Origin: Arcicella rosea
GTDB lineage: Bacteria > Bacteroidota > Bacteroidia > Cytophagales > Spirosomataceae
Length of the DNA: 64,000 nt
Reading direction: 5' to 3'
NCBI RefSeq assembly: GCF_014204325.1
Contig: NZ_JACHKT010000020.1
Location: 1 to 64,000, forward strand
A model generated the notes under the pieces. That model ran no database searches and had not been told where the DNA came from. It saw nothing but the letters and a program-made list of their open reading frames with translations. Within the stretch, counting starts at the first letter, position 1. Every line of letters begins with the position of its first letter. The translations under genes and the position numbers were made by a program. Below, piece after piece: positions 45,072 through 54,394 of this stretch.

Positions 45072-45539
45072 TCAAGGAATTGGTAATACTTTACTTTCTT
45101 TGAAAGTTGACAGAATGACCATCGTTTGTGTACCTGCAACTTCTTCAATTTCATTGATTTTTTCAAGCATCAATTTTTGATATGAAGCAATATCTTTAGC
45201 AATTATCTTCAATAAGAAATCTCCAGAACCAGTAACATGATGACATTCTATGACCTCTGGAATTTGATTTATCTGGAAAACAAACGATTCTGTTACTTGT
45301 TTTTTATGCCCAATTAAAGTAACAGTGACGAATGTGGTGACTCCTAAGCCAACTTTTTCACGATTTAATTGTGCGTGATAACTTTCAATAATGCCCGCAG
45401 TTTCTAATTTTTTAACACGTTCAAGTGTAGGTGCAGGTGATAGTCCTATTTCTTTTGATAATTGTGCATTAGTAATTTTAGCATTCTGTTGTAAAATTTC
45501 TAATACTTTATGGTCTATTTGATCTAGTTTGATACTCAT
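45072..45539 (-). CDS. Lrp/AsnC-family transcriptional regulator
   Basis: A 155-residue feast/famine regulator. The N-terminal HTH has LDQIDHKVLEILQQNAKITNAQLSKEIGLSPAPTLERVKKLE (in two parts), and the RAM ligand-binding domain (about 68-145) has VTVTLIGHKKQ, then HHVTGSGDFLLKIIAKD and NEIEEVAGTQTMVILS. The ligand is probably an amino acid. It is monocistronic; no target is visible beyond likely autoregulation in the 291-nt upstream gap (45540-45830), where I see no clear promoter. Confidence 0.93.
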   Translation of the reverse strand: MSIKLDQIDHKVLEILQQNAKITNAQLSKEIGLSPAPTLERVKKLETAGIIESYHAQLNREKVGLGVTTFVTVTLIGHKKQVTESFVFQINQIPEVIECHHVTGSGDFLLKIIAKDIASYQKLMLEKINEIEEVAGTQTMVILSTFKESKVLPIP

Positions 45540-45830
45540 TTTTTCGGAGTTTAGAATTGATGAAAGCCAAAAATACCATTGATAATTTCAATGGTTTTCA
45601 GAATTACATGATTATTAGTAATGGGTTATTTTACTGCGATAGGAAATCTATTGCAAATCTAATAGCTTTTTTGTGATTTTTATAAGAAATTCTACAAAAA
45701 AGCAGTTTTTTAGAATAATATTTTTATTATTCGGTAATTATATACCTATCTGTTAATAAAATTCTGTGAAAACAGAATTTATAGGTAAAAATAGGAAAAT
45801 ACAAAACAGAATCTTATTTTGTATAAATGC

Positions 45831-46124
45831 CTACTTTCGCTTAGAAATTTTGTTGAAAGAAATTTTTCTTTGCAAAGTACATTTAAAGCGAACGTCATCA
45901 ACTAGGCTTTTGGCTCTATGTTTTGTGGCTCTGCCTTGTACACGTTCACGCCACATTCGCCACGACGATGCTTTCATTTCTCTTCGCATTAATTCGATTA
46001 CTTCTTGTTCTTTTAGTCCGAATTGTACCAGAATGGCGTCGAATGGAGTGCGGTCTTCCCATGCCATTTCAATGATTCTATCAATGTCTTGTTCGCTAAG
46101 TAATAAATCTTTCAATGTTATCAT
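45831..46124 (-). CDS. DUF2805 / TIGR03643 family small protein
   Basis: A 97-residue basic protein. The family core is LLSEQDIDRIIEMAWEDRTPFD followed by IQFGLKEQEVIELMRREMK-like IL-VQFGLKEQEV and SSWRMWRERVQGRATKH. The two helices around 8-45 may form a helix-turn-helix, but function is unknown. The C-terminal 25 residues (VDDVRFKCTLQRKISFNKISKRK) are extra. A long plus-strand reading frame covers the same DNA and is rejected. Confidence 0.85.
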   Translation of the reverse strand: MITLKDLLLSEQDIDRIIEMAWEDRTPFDAILVQFGLKEQEVIELMRREMKASSWRMWRERVQGRATKHRAKSLVDDVRFKCTLQRKISFNKISKRK

Positions 46125-46407
46125 TGTGAAGTTGTGAATGAGGAAATAATTTCAACAAAAAATGTTCTAAAGGTGATTTTTAAGCAGTTTGTAAAAACAA
46201 GTTGTAAAATCGTTCTGCTGACATTCTAAAGCCCATTGTCTATAACCTTCTCAGTTAAAAAATGTTTTTTAAATCTGATTTGCTAGAAAACCCTGATTCA
46301 TTCCCTAAAAAATCCGTAATTTCGTAAGATAGTCTTGTCACGATTTTGTTAATTAGCAAAACAAATGCTAATATGCGATAACCAACAAATTGATAACGAT
46401 TCAGCTT

Positions 46408-48081
46408 ATGGCAGAAGAAGAAAAAAAATCACTTAATTTCCTTGAACAAATTGTAGAAGAAGATTTACAATCGGGTAAACACGGTGGACGTGTTTTGACT
46501 CGTTTTCCACCTGAACCTAATGGGTATTTACACATTGGGCATGCTAAATCAATTTGCTTGAACTTTGGCTTGGCTGCTAAATATGGCGGACAAACTAATC
46601 TTCGTTTTGATGATACTAATCCAGAAAAAGAAGAGACTGAATATGTAGATTCTATCAAAGCTGATGTGCGTTGGCTTGGATTTGAATGGGCTGGCGAAGA
46701 ATTGTATGCTTCTAATTATTTTGAAAGCCTTTATCAGTTTGCTGTAACACTTATCAAAAAAGGATTGGCTTATGTAGATGATCAAACTTCTGAGCAAATC
46801 GCTTCTCAAAAAGGTAATCCTAATTTTCCCGGTGAAGATAGCCCTTACCGTTACCGTACTGTAGAGGAAAATTTAGATTTGTTCAGTAGAATGCGAGCTG
46901 GTGAGTTTGGAGATGGTGCCAAAGTATTGAGAGCTAAAATTGATATGGCACATCCGAACATGCACATGCGTGACCCTTTGATGTATCGTATTAAACACGC
47001 TCCGCATCACCGTACTGGCGATACTTGGTGTATTTATCCGATGTATGATTTTGCCCATGGTCAGTCGGATTCTATCGAGGAAATTACCCATTCAGTTTGT
47101 ACTTTGGAATTTGATGTTCATCGTCCTTTATACGAATGGTTTATCGAAAAATTAGGCATTTATCCTTCACATCAATACGAATTTGCACGGTTGAATCTTA
47201 CTCATACAGTAATGAGCAAACGTAAACTACTTCAATTAGTGAATGAAGGAGTGGTAAATGGTTGGGACGACCCACGTATGCCAACGATTTCTGCATTGCG
47301 TCGTCGTGGTTTTACACCAGCATCTATCCGTAATTTTTGTGAGAAAATTGGAGTAGCCAAAAGAGATAATTTAATTGACGTAGGAGTATTAGATTATTGC
47401 GTTAGAGAGGATTTGAATAAATTAGCTACTAGAGTAATGGCGGTTTTAGATCCAATTAAAGTAGTCATTACAAATTATCCTACAGACGAAGTCGAAGAAT
47501 TACAGGTAGAAAATAATCCAGAAGATGAGAATTCAGGAAGTCGTACTGTACCATTTAGTCGTGAGATTTATATCGAAAAAGACGATTTCATGGAAGTACC
47601 GATGAAGAAGTTTTTCCGTTTAGGACCAGGTTTGATGGTTCGTTTAAAAGGTGCTTATATCATCAAATGTGATGATTTTGTAAAAGATGAATTTGGTAAT
47701 ATTACCGAACTTCACTGTAGTTATATTCCAGAAAGCCGTTCGGGTTCTGATACTTCGGGTATCAATGTAAAAGGGACGATTCACTGGGTATCAATTCAAC
47801 ATGCAGTGAAAGCAGAAGTAAGAGTATATGATAGATTATTGATTTTGGAAGATGCTTCGCAAGTAGGAGATGACTTCAAGAAATTTATCAATCCAGATTC
47901 TTTAACTGTTATTCCAGAAGTGTTTGTTGAGCCTAGTTTGAAAGAAGCAAAAGTAGGAACTAATTACCAATTTATGCGTAAAGGCTACTTCTGTTTAGAC
48001 CCAGATGCTACAGCAGAACATCTTGTCTTCAACAGAACAGTTGGCTTAAAAGATACTTGGGTAAAAGAGAAAAGTAAGTAA
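46408..48081 (+). CDS. glnS: glutamine--tRNA ligase
   Basis: A class Ib aminoacyl-tRNA synthetase of 557 residues from ATG 46408 ([16 protein letters not shown]); the upstream ATG at 46390 adds six residues. HIGH is exact ([15 protein letters not shown]), and KMSKS appears as VMSKRK. The GlnRS-specific features [18 protein letters not shown] and DWMRDP-like [13 protein letters not shown] are present, and the C-terminal two beta-barrel anticodon-binding domains are complete (to about 545). It has direct Gln-tRNA charging, so an amidotransferase route is not needed for glutamine. Its own terminator follows. Confidence 0.96.
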   Translation: MAEEEKKSLNFLEQIVEEDLQSGKHGGRVLTRFPPEPNGYLHIGHAKSICLNFGLAAKYGGQTNLRFDDTNPEKEETEYVDSIKADVRWLGFEWAGEELYASNYFESLYQFAVTLIKKGLAYVDDQTSEQIASQKGNPNFPGEDSPYRYRTVEENLDLFSRMRAGEFGDGAKVLRAKIDMAHPNMHMRDPLMYRIKHAPHHRTGDTWCIYPMYDFAHGQSDSIEEITHSVCTLEFDVHRPLYEWFIEKLGIYPSHQYEFARLNLTHTVMSKRKLLQLVNEGVVNGWDDPRMPTISALRRRGFTPASIRNFCEKIGVAKRDNLIDVGVLDYCVREDLNKLATRVMAVLDPIKVVITNYPTDEVEELQVENNPEDENSGSRTVPFSREIYIEKDDFMEVPMKKFFRLGPGLMVRLKGAYIIKCDDFVKDEFGNITELHCSYIPESRSGSDTSGINVKGTIHWVSIQHAVKAEVRVYDRLLILEDASQVGDDFKKFINPDSLTVIPEVFVEPSLKEAKVGTNYQFMRKGYFCLDPDATAEHLVFNRTVGLKDTWVKEKSK

Positions 48082-48098
48082 AAGGATTCTTTGTTATA

Positions 48099-48146
48099 AA
48101 AAAGGTTGCTAATATTTGTATAAGAACAAGTATTAGCAACCTTTTT
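48099..48146. terminator. terminator of glnS
   Basis: A perfect 16-bp stem AAAAAGGTTGCTAATA (48099-48114 with 48131-48146), between convergent glnS and the 185-aa secreted-protein gene. Confidence 0.85.
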
Positions 48147-48149
48147 CTT

Positions 48150-48707
48150 TTAGTAAGAAGCTTGATAATCAATCGTAAAAACAGTAATTGATATTTTATC
48201 TTTACTTACTTTAATGGGGGATATATTACCATTGCCATCGAAAGAATTTGCATATAATCCTTTATCGCCTTCACGAACAAATAAAGAATATCTACCTTCT
48301 TCTAGGCTTACACAAAATTTACCTTCTTCATCAGACTTTACACTTTTAATAAATTTTGTAGCAATGGTTTGATAGAAACCGTTTTCACGGGTTGTTTCAG
48401 CGGTATTTGTGAGGTCGTAAATTACTAATTCTCTTTGGGCAGGTCTGGCTTTTGGTGTTGGTCTGTCGGGCGAAGGCATCATATTTCCAGCCTTCCAGAA
48501 AATAGTCCCGCAGATTCCCTGTTGCACCACAGCTGAACTACTGGAGTCGGTTTTAGCTCCAGTGGATGTTTCGTTGTTTGAAATTATCTTTTGTACAGAA
48601 GCAGGAAGTGAGATTTTCCTTTTTAATTTTTTCTTGGTTTTCTGTCCAAAAGTACCAATCATCGAAAGGCAACCTAGAATGAGTATGAAGATTTTTACTT
48701 TGATCAT
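48150..48707 (-). CDS. exported protein with a carboxypeptidase-regulatory-like domain
   Basis: A 185-residue exported protein with signal peptide MIKVKIFILILGCLSMIGTFG, then a basic/serine-rich spacer (22-60) and a beta-sandwich. The segment QGICGTIFWKAGNMMPSPD and the later KSDEEGKFCVSLEEGRYSLFVREGDKGLYAN resemble the CarboxypepD_reg fold; two Cys (about 66 and 132) may pair. It starts 8 nt after the ftsY stop on the same strand, so it may be co-transcribed with ftsY. Function unknown. Confidence 0.8.
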   Translation of the reverse strand: MIKVKIFILILGCLSMIGTFGQKTKKKLKRKISLPASVQKIISNNETSTGAKTDSSSSAVVQQGICGTIFWKAGNMMPSPDRPTPKARPAQRELVIYDLTNTAETTRENGFYQTIATKFIKSVKSDEEGKFCVSLEEGRYSLFVREGDKGLYANSFDGNGNISPIKVSKDKISITVFTIDYQASY

Positions 48708-48715
48708 GTCAAAGA

Positions 48716-49687
48716 TTATTTTCTCTTGAATAACGAATCAACAAATTCTTTTTTATTGAAAACCTGTAAATCTTCTATTTTTTCACCTACACCAATGTAT
48801 TTCACAGGAATTTTAAATTGGTCAGAAATTCCAATAACTACACCGCCTTTGGCAGTTCCATCTAATTTAGTGATAGCCAATGCCGTAACATCGGTAGTTT
48901 TAGTAAACTCTTGTGCTTGGATAAAAGCATTTTGCCCTGTAGAACCATCTAAAACCAATAAAATCTCATGAGGAGCATCAGGTAAAAACTTCTGCATCAC
49001 ACGCTTGATTTTAGAAAGCTCGTTCATCAAGTTTACTTTATTGTGCAAACGCCCAGCAGTGTCAATAATAACAACGTCAGCATCTTGTTCAACGGCTTGC
49101 TTTACCGTATCATAAGCCACAGAAGCTGGATCGCTGTTCATCCCGTGGTCGATTACTGTTACACCAACTCTTTGTCCCCAAAGTTTCAATTGGTCAACAG
49201 CAGCGGCTCTAAAAGTATCGCCTGCTCCTAATATTACTTTGTTTCCTGCTTTATGAAATTGTGAAGCCAGTTTTCCAATGGTTGTTGTTTTTCCAACACC
49301 ATTTACACCTACAACCATAATTACATAAGGCTTAACATTTGCTTTGAAGGCATTTGAAACATCGTCAGATTTATTTTGTGCCAATAATTCAGCAATTTCT
49401 TCTCTGAGTAAACCGTCTAGTTCGGCGGTAGTTACAAATTTATCTCTTGCTACACGTTCTTCAATTCTACGGATAATTTTAAGGGTTGTATCAACGCCAA
49501 CATCCGAAGAGATTAAAATTTCTTCTAATTCATCTAATACCTCTTCATCGACTTTAGATTTGCCGACTACCGCTCTACTCAATTTAGAAAAAAGCCCTTC
49601 TTTGGTTTTTTCTAATCCTTTATCAAGTGTTTCTTTTTCTTCGGTATTTAAGGTTTCTTTTTTCTTAAAAAAATCAAATAAGCCCAT
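48716..49687 (-). CDS. ftsY: signal recognition particle receptor FtsY
   Basis: The SRP receptor GTPase that docks ribosome-nascent-chain complexes to the membrane. The 323-residue protein has a short acidic A region (1-35), the N domain helical bundle (to about 105) and the G domain: GVNGVGKTTTIGKLA (127-141), DTFRAAAVDQL, IDTAGRLHNKVNLM, TKLDGTAKGG and GVGEKIEDLQVF at the end. The A domain is short, as is typical for Bacteroidota. It lies near L33 and DUF4295, a synteny that is common in the phylum. Confidence 0.97.
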   Translation of the reverse strand: MGLFDFFKKKETLNTEEKETLDKGLEKTKEGLFSKLSRAVVGKSKVDEEVLDELEEILISSDVGVDTTLKIIRRIEERVARDKFVTTAELDGLLREEIAELLAQNKSDDVSNAFKANVKPYVIMVVGVNGVGKTTTIGKLASQFHKAGNKVILGAGDTFRAAAVDQLKLWGQRVGVTVIDHGMNSDPASVAYDTVKQAVEQDADVVIIDTAGRLHNKVNLMNELSKIKRVMQKFLPDAPHEILLVLDGSTGQNAFIQAQEFTKTTDVTALAITKLDGTAKGGVVIGISDQFKIPVKYIGVGEKIEDLQVFNKKEFVDSLFKRK

Positions 49688-49830
49688 GTTTTGGTTATCA
49701 GTTTTCAGTTAACGTTTTGGTTTGTAGCAGTCAACTATTGGAGATTCAATATCATTAGCTGAAATTACCCAATTTTTTTTCTTTAAACTAATATTAAATA
49801 AGCTACAAATTTCCCAAATATAAAACAAAA

Positions 49831-49864
49831 AAAGTCCCCTAACTTTATTTAGATAGGGGACTTT
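49831..49864 (-). terminator. terminator of the rpmG-DUF4295 unit
   Basis: An 11-bp perfect stem AAAGTCCCCTA/TAGGGGACTTT (49831-49841 with 49854-49864), with a T7 tract on the minus-strand exit side, 17 nt beyond the DUF4295 stop. It separates this unit from ftsY. Confidence 0.8.
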
Positions 49865-49881
49865 CTTTAAAGTCGAAAGAA

Positions 49882-50034
49882 TTAACCTTTCAACGCTGCT
49901 GCTACATCGTCTTGAAGAACGATTTCTTCTTTGAATGTGTAAGCACCAGTAGCAGGATTTTTCACTGCTTTAACGATTTTTGCGTATTTTACGCCACCTT
50001 CTTTCTTAAGGGTTGCAACTACTTTCTTTGCCAT
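49882..50034 (-). CDS. DUF4295 small protein
   Basis: A 50-residue basic protein, too short for a 60-codon ORF cutoff. It begins MAKKVVATLKKEGGVKYAKI and ends DDVAAALKG. The N-terminus MAKK and the Lys-rich composition look like a ribosomal or ribosome-associated protein. DUF4295 genes are found next to L28/L33 in Bacteroidota, as here: rpmG is 121 nt upstream on the same strand. Function is not established. Confidence 0.85.
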   Translation of the reverse strand: MAKKVVATLKKEGGVKYAKIVKAVKNPATGAYTFKEEIVLQDDVAAALKG

Positions 50035-50155
50035 TTCTTTGTATAAGTTATTGTTATCCGTTTTGAGTTATCGACTGATTACAACTTAATTGATGAACAA
50101 ACTCAGCAATTATGATAACACAGACTTGATAACTTGTAATTGACAACTAAATGAA

Positions 50156-50338
50156 TTACTTAATTTCTTTATGAACAGTCACTTTCTTCATGAAAGGATT
50201 GTATTTCTTCAACTCTAAACGAGCTGTAGTGTTTTTACGGTTTTTCTTAGTGATGTAACGAGACATCCCTGGAACGCCTGAAGTTTTTTGCTCAGTACAT
50301 TCCAAAATCACTTGGATTCTATTGCCTTTCTTAGCCAT
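50156..50338 (-). CDS. rpmG: 50S ribosomal protein L33
   Basis: A 60-residue ribosomal protein. The signature is [12 protein letters not shown]... [23 protein letters not shown], with the tail VTVHKEIK. Only one Cys (14) is present, so this is the zinc-independent (C-minus) L33 form. In many Bacteroidota rpmB (L28) lies immediately before rpmG; here rpmB is absent and a consensus promoter occupies the upstream DNA. DUF4295 follows. Confidence 0.96.
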   Translation of the reverse strand: MAKKGNRIQVILECTEQKTSGVPGMSRYITKKNRKNTTARLELKKYNPFMKKVTVHKEIK

Positions 50339-50444
50339 TGCTTTGTTTGCTTAATTGGTTATAAAAAATCGTTTTCTATTGATTATCAGTAAATTACAAC
50401 CCAATCAAACTGAAAAACGAAGATGTGTCTTTGAAACAGGACTG

Positions 50445-50476
50445 CAAAGGTAGTAAATGTTTGAGTTTTAGACAAA
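50445..50476 (-). promoter_or_regulatory. rpmG promoter (full Bacteroidota consensus)
   Basis: On the minus strand TTTG (50473-50476), a 20-nt spacer and TACCTTTG (50445-50452) match the -33/-7 consensus. It lies about 107 nt before the rpmG start. The rest of the 50339-50644 gap shows no other element. Confidence 0.7.
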
Positions 50477-50644
50477 TATGTTTTCAAAAGTTTTTAATAA
50501 ATATTTGTATAAAGTGAAAAATAGTCAATTTTAGCCCTTTTTTACCCAATTTATCTTTGAATCTTTCATTTTTCGAGAATATTTATTCTTGTCTTCAGCA
50601 ATACTTCGGCTCTTAAAATCTGTATTATTTCAAGATTTTGATGA

Positions 50645-52264
50645 TTAAACTTGTAAAATACCCGTTTTAAATTCTTTTGTAATTGGTGAATGATTTGCCG
50701 CTGAAATACTTGTTGAAATGATACTTCTTGTAGCTAATGGGTCTATAATTTCATCTACCCATAATCTTGCAGCCGCATAATATGGCGTAGTTTGCGTATT
50801 GTATTTGTCTTTGATTTCTTTTAAAATATTGTCTTCGTCTTCTTTACTGATTACTTTTCCTCTGGCTTTCATCGACGCTACTTGTGTTTGTAATAAAGTT
50901 TGTGCAGCTTGTTCGCCACCCATTACGGCAATTTTAGCACTTGGCCAAGCATAAATAAATCGTGGGTCGAATGCCTTGCCACACATGGCATAATTACCTG
51001 CTCCGTAAGAATTACCGATAATAATCGTGATTTTGGGAACGACTGAATTAGAAACAGCATTCACCATTTTGGCTCCGTCTTTAATAATTCCTGAATGTTC
51101 GGAACGACTACCGACCATAAAACCTGTAACATCTTGCAAGAAAATCAAAGGAATTTTTTTCTGATTGCAATTCATGATAAAACGAGCGGCTTTATCGGCT
51201 GAATCATTATAAATTACTCCGCCAATTTGTACTTCGCCTTTGTTATTTTTGATGACCAATCGCTGATTCGCCACAATACCAACTGCCCAGCCATCAATGC
51301 GAGCGTAGCCACAAATAATCGTTTTGCCATAGTCTTTTTTAAATTCATCAAACTCAGATTCATCAACCAAACGTTCGATAATTTCACGCATGTTGTATGG
51401 TTTGGTTCTGAGTTCTGGAAGTATATCCAATATTTCTTCCATACTTTTAGTCGGATTTTTAGGAGTACTTCTATTGAAGCCAGCTTTTTCAAACTGTCCT
51501 AATTTACCGATTGTTCTTTTAATTTGGTCGAGGCACTCCTGTTCTGTATCAAACTGATAATCTGCATTTCCCGAAATGGCATTATGTGTATTAGCTCCAC
51601 CCAAAGTTTCTGCATCAATTTCTTCACCAATGGCAGCTTTTACTAAATATGGGCCAGCTAAAAAGATAGAACTTTGTCCTTTTACCATCAGGGTTTCGTC
51701 CGACATAATTGGCAAGTAAGCACCACCAGCCACACAACTTCCCAACACAGCCGAGATTTGAGTGATTCCCATCGCACTCATAATGGAATTATTATAGAAT
51801 ACTTTCCCAAAATGTTCTTTGTCTGGAAAAATTTCGTCTTGCATCGGTAAAAAAACGCCTGCACTGTCAACCAAATAAATAATTGGCAATTGATTTTGCA
51901 TAGCAATTTCCTGAAAACGAAGGGTCTTTTTCCCTGTAATCGGAAAGTATGCACCCGCTTTTACAGTTTGGTCGTTGGCAACGACAACGCATAATTGTCC
52001 TGAAACATAGCCTAAACCGCCAACAGTTCCGCCTGCTGGGCAACCGCCATATTCTTCGTACATTTCATATCCTACAAAAGCACCAATTTCCTGAAAGCAA
52101 GTACCTTCGTCTATTAAATAATTGATGCGTTCACGGGCGATTAATTTGCCTCGTTCGTGTTGTTTTTGAATATTTTTTAGACCACCACCTTCTTGTATTT
52201 TTATTAAACGTTGCTTCATTTCTGAAAGCAATTGTTCGTGAAATATTTTATTTGATTCAACCAT
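50645..52264 (-). CDS. acyl-CoA carboxylase, carboxyltransferase (beta) subunit
   Basis: The biotin-dependent carboxyltransferase half of a propionyl-CoA or methylcrotonyl-CoA carboxylase. From ATG 52264 (MVESNKIFHEQL) it is 539 residues; the longer reading from 52372 adds 36 Asn/Ser-rich residues encoded by AT-rich upstream DNA and is unlikely. Conserved blocks: GGGLKNIQKQHERGKLIARERI, GGTVGGLGYVSG, VDSAGVFLPMQDEIFPD, GSCVAGGAYLPIMSDE, and in the C-half LQDVTGFMVGS and NSYGAGNYAMCGKAFDPRFIYAWP, followed by VMGGEQAAQTL. These resemble MCC/PCC beta chains. The biotin-carboxylase subunit is not adjacent. Confidence 0.92.
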   Translation of the reverse strand: MVESNKIFHEQLLSEMKQRLIKIQEGGGLKNIQKQHERGKLIARERINYLIDEGTCFQEIGAFVGYEMYEEYGGCPAGGTVGGLGYVSGQLCVVVANDQTVKAGAYFPITGKKTLRFQEIAMQNQLPIIYLVDSAGVFLPMQDEIFPDKEHFGKVFYNNSIMSAMGITQISAVLGSCVAGGAYLPIMSDETLMVKGQSSIFLAGPYLVKAAIGEEIDAETLGGANTHNAISGNADYQFDTEQECLDQIKRTIGKLGQFEKAGFNRSTPKNPTKSMEEILDILPELRTKPYNMREIIERLVDESEFDEFKKDYGKTIICGYARIDGWAVGIVANQRLVIKNNKGEVQIGGVIYNDSADKAARFIMNCNQKKIPLIFLQDVTGFMVGSRSEHSGIIKDGAKMVNAVSNSVVPKITIIIGNSYGAGNYAMCGKAFDPRFIYAWPSAKIAVMGGEQAAQTLLQTQVASMKARGKVISKEDEDNILKEIKDKYNTQTTPYYAAARLWVDEIIDPLATRSIISTSISAANHSPITKEFKTGILQV

Positions 52265-52523
52265 AGTTTTAGGACGATTTGAGATTGTTGATGAATTGTA
52301 AATGGTATTATTATTGGATAATTTACAATTATTTTTTGATAGTGTAATATTCTGATAAAAATAGGTTTTCAATAGAATATTTGGAGATAAGCTTGAAAAA
52401 TAATTTTATGATGTCGAGAAAGTAGATTTTTGATGTATTAAGAATTTGTTTTTACGCTATAAATAAAATATTATTTGGTTGAATAAAATTTAAAAAACTT
52501 TTTTTAGATTACTCCACAAAAAA

Positions 52524-52552
52524 AGCCAGAAGAATTGTTTCCTCTGGCTTCG
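52524..52552 (-). terminator. terminator of the ABC-DUF3299 operon
   Basis: AGCCAGAAG/CCTCTGGCT (52524-52532 with 52541-52549) forms a stem with one mismatch and exits on the minus strand into a T7 tract. It is 18 nt past the DUF3299 stop codon. Confidence 0.7.
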
Positions 52553-52569
52553 ATATAAATCATACTTTA

Positions 52570-53037
52570 TTACTCTTCTAAATCTGCTTCTTCTAAGATG
52601 TAATTCATCTCATAAATATCATCAGCATTTAATTTTAACTTGCCTTTGAAAGTGTGCATTTCATCCGTTTTATACTTATGAGCAGCACCTTTTTTAGGCT
52701 TTAAAGACATGACAGATTCTGGCCCAGCACCGCCACAGAAAAAGCACTGACTGTATGGAAATGCGGAAAGTACATACATATTCGTAGCAGCATCCACAGG
52801 AATTACATAGCCTTTGATGATTACTTCTTTATTTTCTAATTTCTTTATGCCTGGGCCAAAAGTTGGATATAGCATAAAAATAGATTCTTGAGGATACCAT
52901 TTTTTCTTGAAAACTACATCTTTTAGAATATCCCAAGTAAGTTTTTCCGCAGGTAAAGCCACTGGCTTTTTCATGGGTGTTGCAGCCGATAAAGCCAAGA
53001 ATAAAACACCGAATACGAGTAACGATTTTATTTTCAT
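52570..53037 (-). CDS. DUF3299 exported protein
   Basis: A 155-residue exported protein. Signal peptide MKIKSLLVFGVLFLALSAATP; mature domain with WDILKDVVFKKKW, the DUF3299 region VIIKGYVIPVDAATNMYVLSAFPYS (within KEVIIKGYVI...), and a metal-capable CFFCGG motif (CxxC). DUF3299 genes commonly sit with an ABC ATPase and an FtsX-like permease in zinc-regulated clusters of Proteobacteria (zrg-type); the same trio is seen here. It is last in the minus-strand operon. Confidence 0.85.
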   Translation of the reverse strand: MKIKSLLVFGVLFLALSAATPMKKPVALPAEKLTWDILKDVVFKKKWYPQESIFMLYPTFGPGIKKLENKEVIIKGYVIPVDAATNMYVLSAFPYSQCFFCGGAGPESVMSLKPKKGAAHKYKTDEMHTFKGKLKLNADDIYEMNYILEEADLEE

Positions 53038-53137
53038 TTTTTTGTTGATTTTTAGTTGTATCAGTTTTTTACCTCAAAGCTATTAATTTAATATTACATT
53101 GATAGCCGAAATCTGAAATCCGAATGCCGAAATAGAG

Positions 53138-54391
53138 CTACTCATCCGCTAAAGTTCTTGAAATATCTATTTTATAAATACCCAAAGATGGAATGGCTGC
53201 TGCCAATAAACCAATGAATAATGCTCCGAGAAATAACCAAAATTCTTCCGTCAACAAAGATAAAACGTTGAAGTCGTAATGAAAATTTTGTTCTACATTT
53301 TTCGACATCAGCCAAAGTCCAAGCCTACTTAATACCACGCCAAAAACAAAACCAATCGTGCTGATTATCAAGCCTTCTAAGAGTAAAAGAAAGAATAATT
53401 TGGTTCTACTTGCACCCATCGAAAGCATCAGAGCCATCTCATATTTTCGCTCTTTGAGTGAATTGTAGAGTGAAACAAAGACGCTCAAACCAGAAACGAT
53501 GATGATGACCAAAGCAATAATTTTTAAAGTATCAATTCCAAAACCCATCAAAGCAAACAAACGATTGATTTCAATAGCGGGCGAAGCCGTTTGTAATGTA
53601 GTATTTTGATTAATACTTCTTGCCATCATCATTCCCATCGCTGGATTTCTGAATTTTATCAGCATGGAAGTAATTTCTTTGGCTTCTTCTTCGTGATGAT
53701 GTTCTTCGTCTGTAATGTTATCTTCTTCTAAAAGCTTCAAAGCATTTGCTCCTTTGCCTACTTCTTCTTCATGGTGGGAATCGTGTACAGCCCAAACGCT
53801 TTCAAGCGGTGTCACCATCAATTGGTCGAGTACCGAATTGGTATTTTTCAATATACCAACTACTTTAAATTTCTTTTCTTCGTGAACGTCTCCTTCTTTA
53901 TCGAAGCCATGTTGCGAAGCAAAAGTATCACCAACTTTTAATTCTAAATTTTTAGCAACTTTTGAGCCTACAACCATTTCCATCGCTCCAGAAAATACTT
54001 TTCCTGCTTCATATTCGGCTTCAAAATGTTGTAAGTACTTTTCGTTTGTCCCCACAATTCTATAACCTTGATAGCTATCGCCCATAGATAATGGAATGGC
54101 GGATTTCACTAAAGGATTACGAGTAAGTCGGTTGGCTTCGTCTAAAGAAATATTTCCTGTCGGAGCGTCAATTTGATAAATACTGGCTAAAATCAATTGT
54201 AGCGGACTACCTTTTGCCCCAACCACCATGTCGATTCCTGCTACATTTCGGGTAAATTTTTCTTCTAACTGTTTACCTGCCAAGAGTAACAACGAAATAA
54301 TGGCGATACCCAAAGCCATCAATAAAATACTTAAAAAACTGGTAAGTGGCTTGTCTTTAAGGTTACTCCAAGATATTTTTAGTAAGTTCAT
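53138..54391 (-). CDS. ABC transporter permease, FtsX/MacB type, with His-rich periplasmic loop
   Basis: A 417-residue permease: one N-terminal helix (about 15-38), a large MacB-type periplasmic domain (40-280), and three C-terminal FtsX helices (about 285-310, 330-360, 380-405). The periplasmic part has HDSHHEEE (203-210) and EEHHHEEE (229-236), a His/Glu-rich loop typical of zinc-binding transport proteins. The C-terminal signature SLYNSLKERKYEMALMLSMGAS is standard for this permease class. It overlaps nothing but starts 3 nt after the ATPase gene stop, so the two are tightly coupled. A metal-complex exporter or lipoprotein-handling role is possible; zinc is inferred. Confidence 0.88.
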   Translation of the reverse strand: MNLLKISWSNLKDKPLTSFLSILLMALGIAIISLLLLAGKQLEEKFTRNVAGIDMVVGAKGSPLQLILASIYQIDAPTGNISLDEANRLTRNPLVKSAIPLSMGDSYQGYRIVGTNEKYLQHFEAEYEAGKVFSGAMEMVVGSKVAKNLELKVGDTFASQHGFDKEGDVHEEKKFKVVGILKNTNSVLDQLMVTPLESVWAVHDSHHEEEVGKGANALKLLEEDNITDEEHHHEEEAKEITSMLIKFRNPAMGMMMARSINQNTTLQTASPAIEINRLFALMGFGIDTLKIIALVIIIVSGLSVFVSLYNSLKERKYEMALMLSMGASRTKLFFLLLLEGLIISTIGFVFGVVLSRLGLWLMSKNVEQNFHYDFNVLSLLTEEFWLFLGALFIGLLAAAIPSLGIYKIDISRTLADE

Positions 54392-54394
54392 TTG

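Noticed and set aside
45766-46137. Plus-strand ORF of 123 codons
   Set aside because: It is antisense to the DUF2805 gene, which has a recognised family core.
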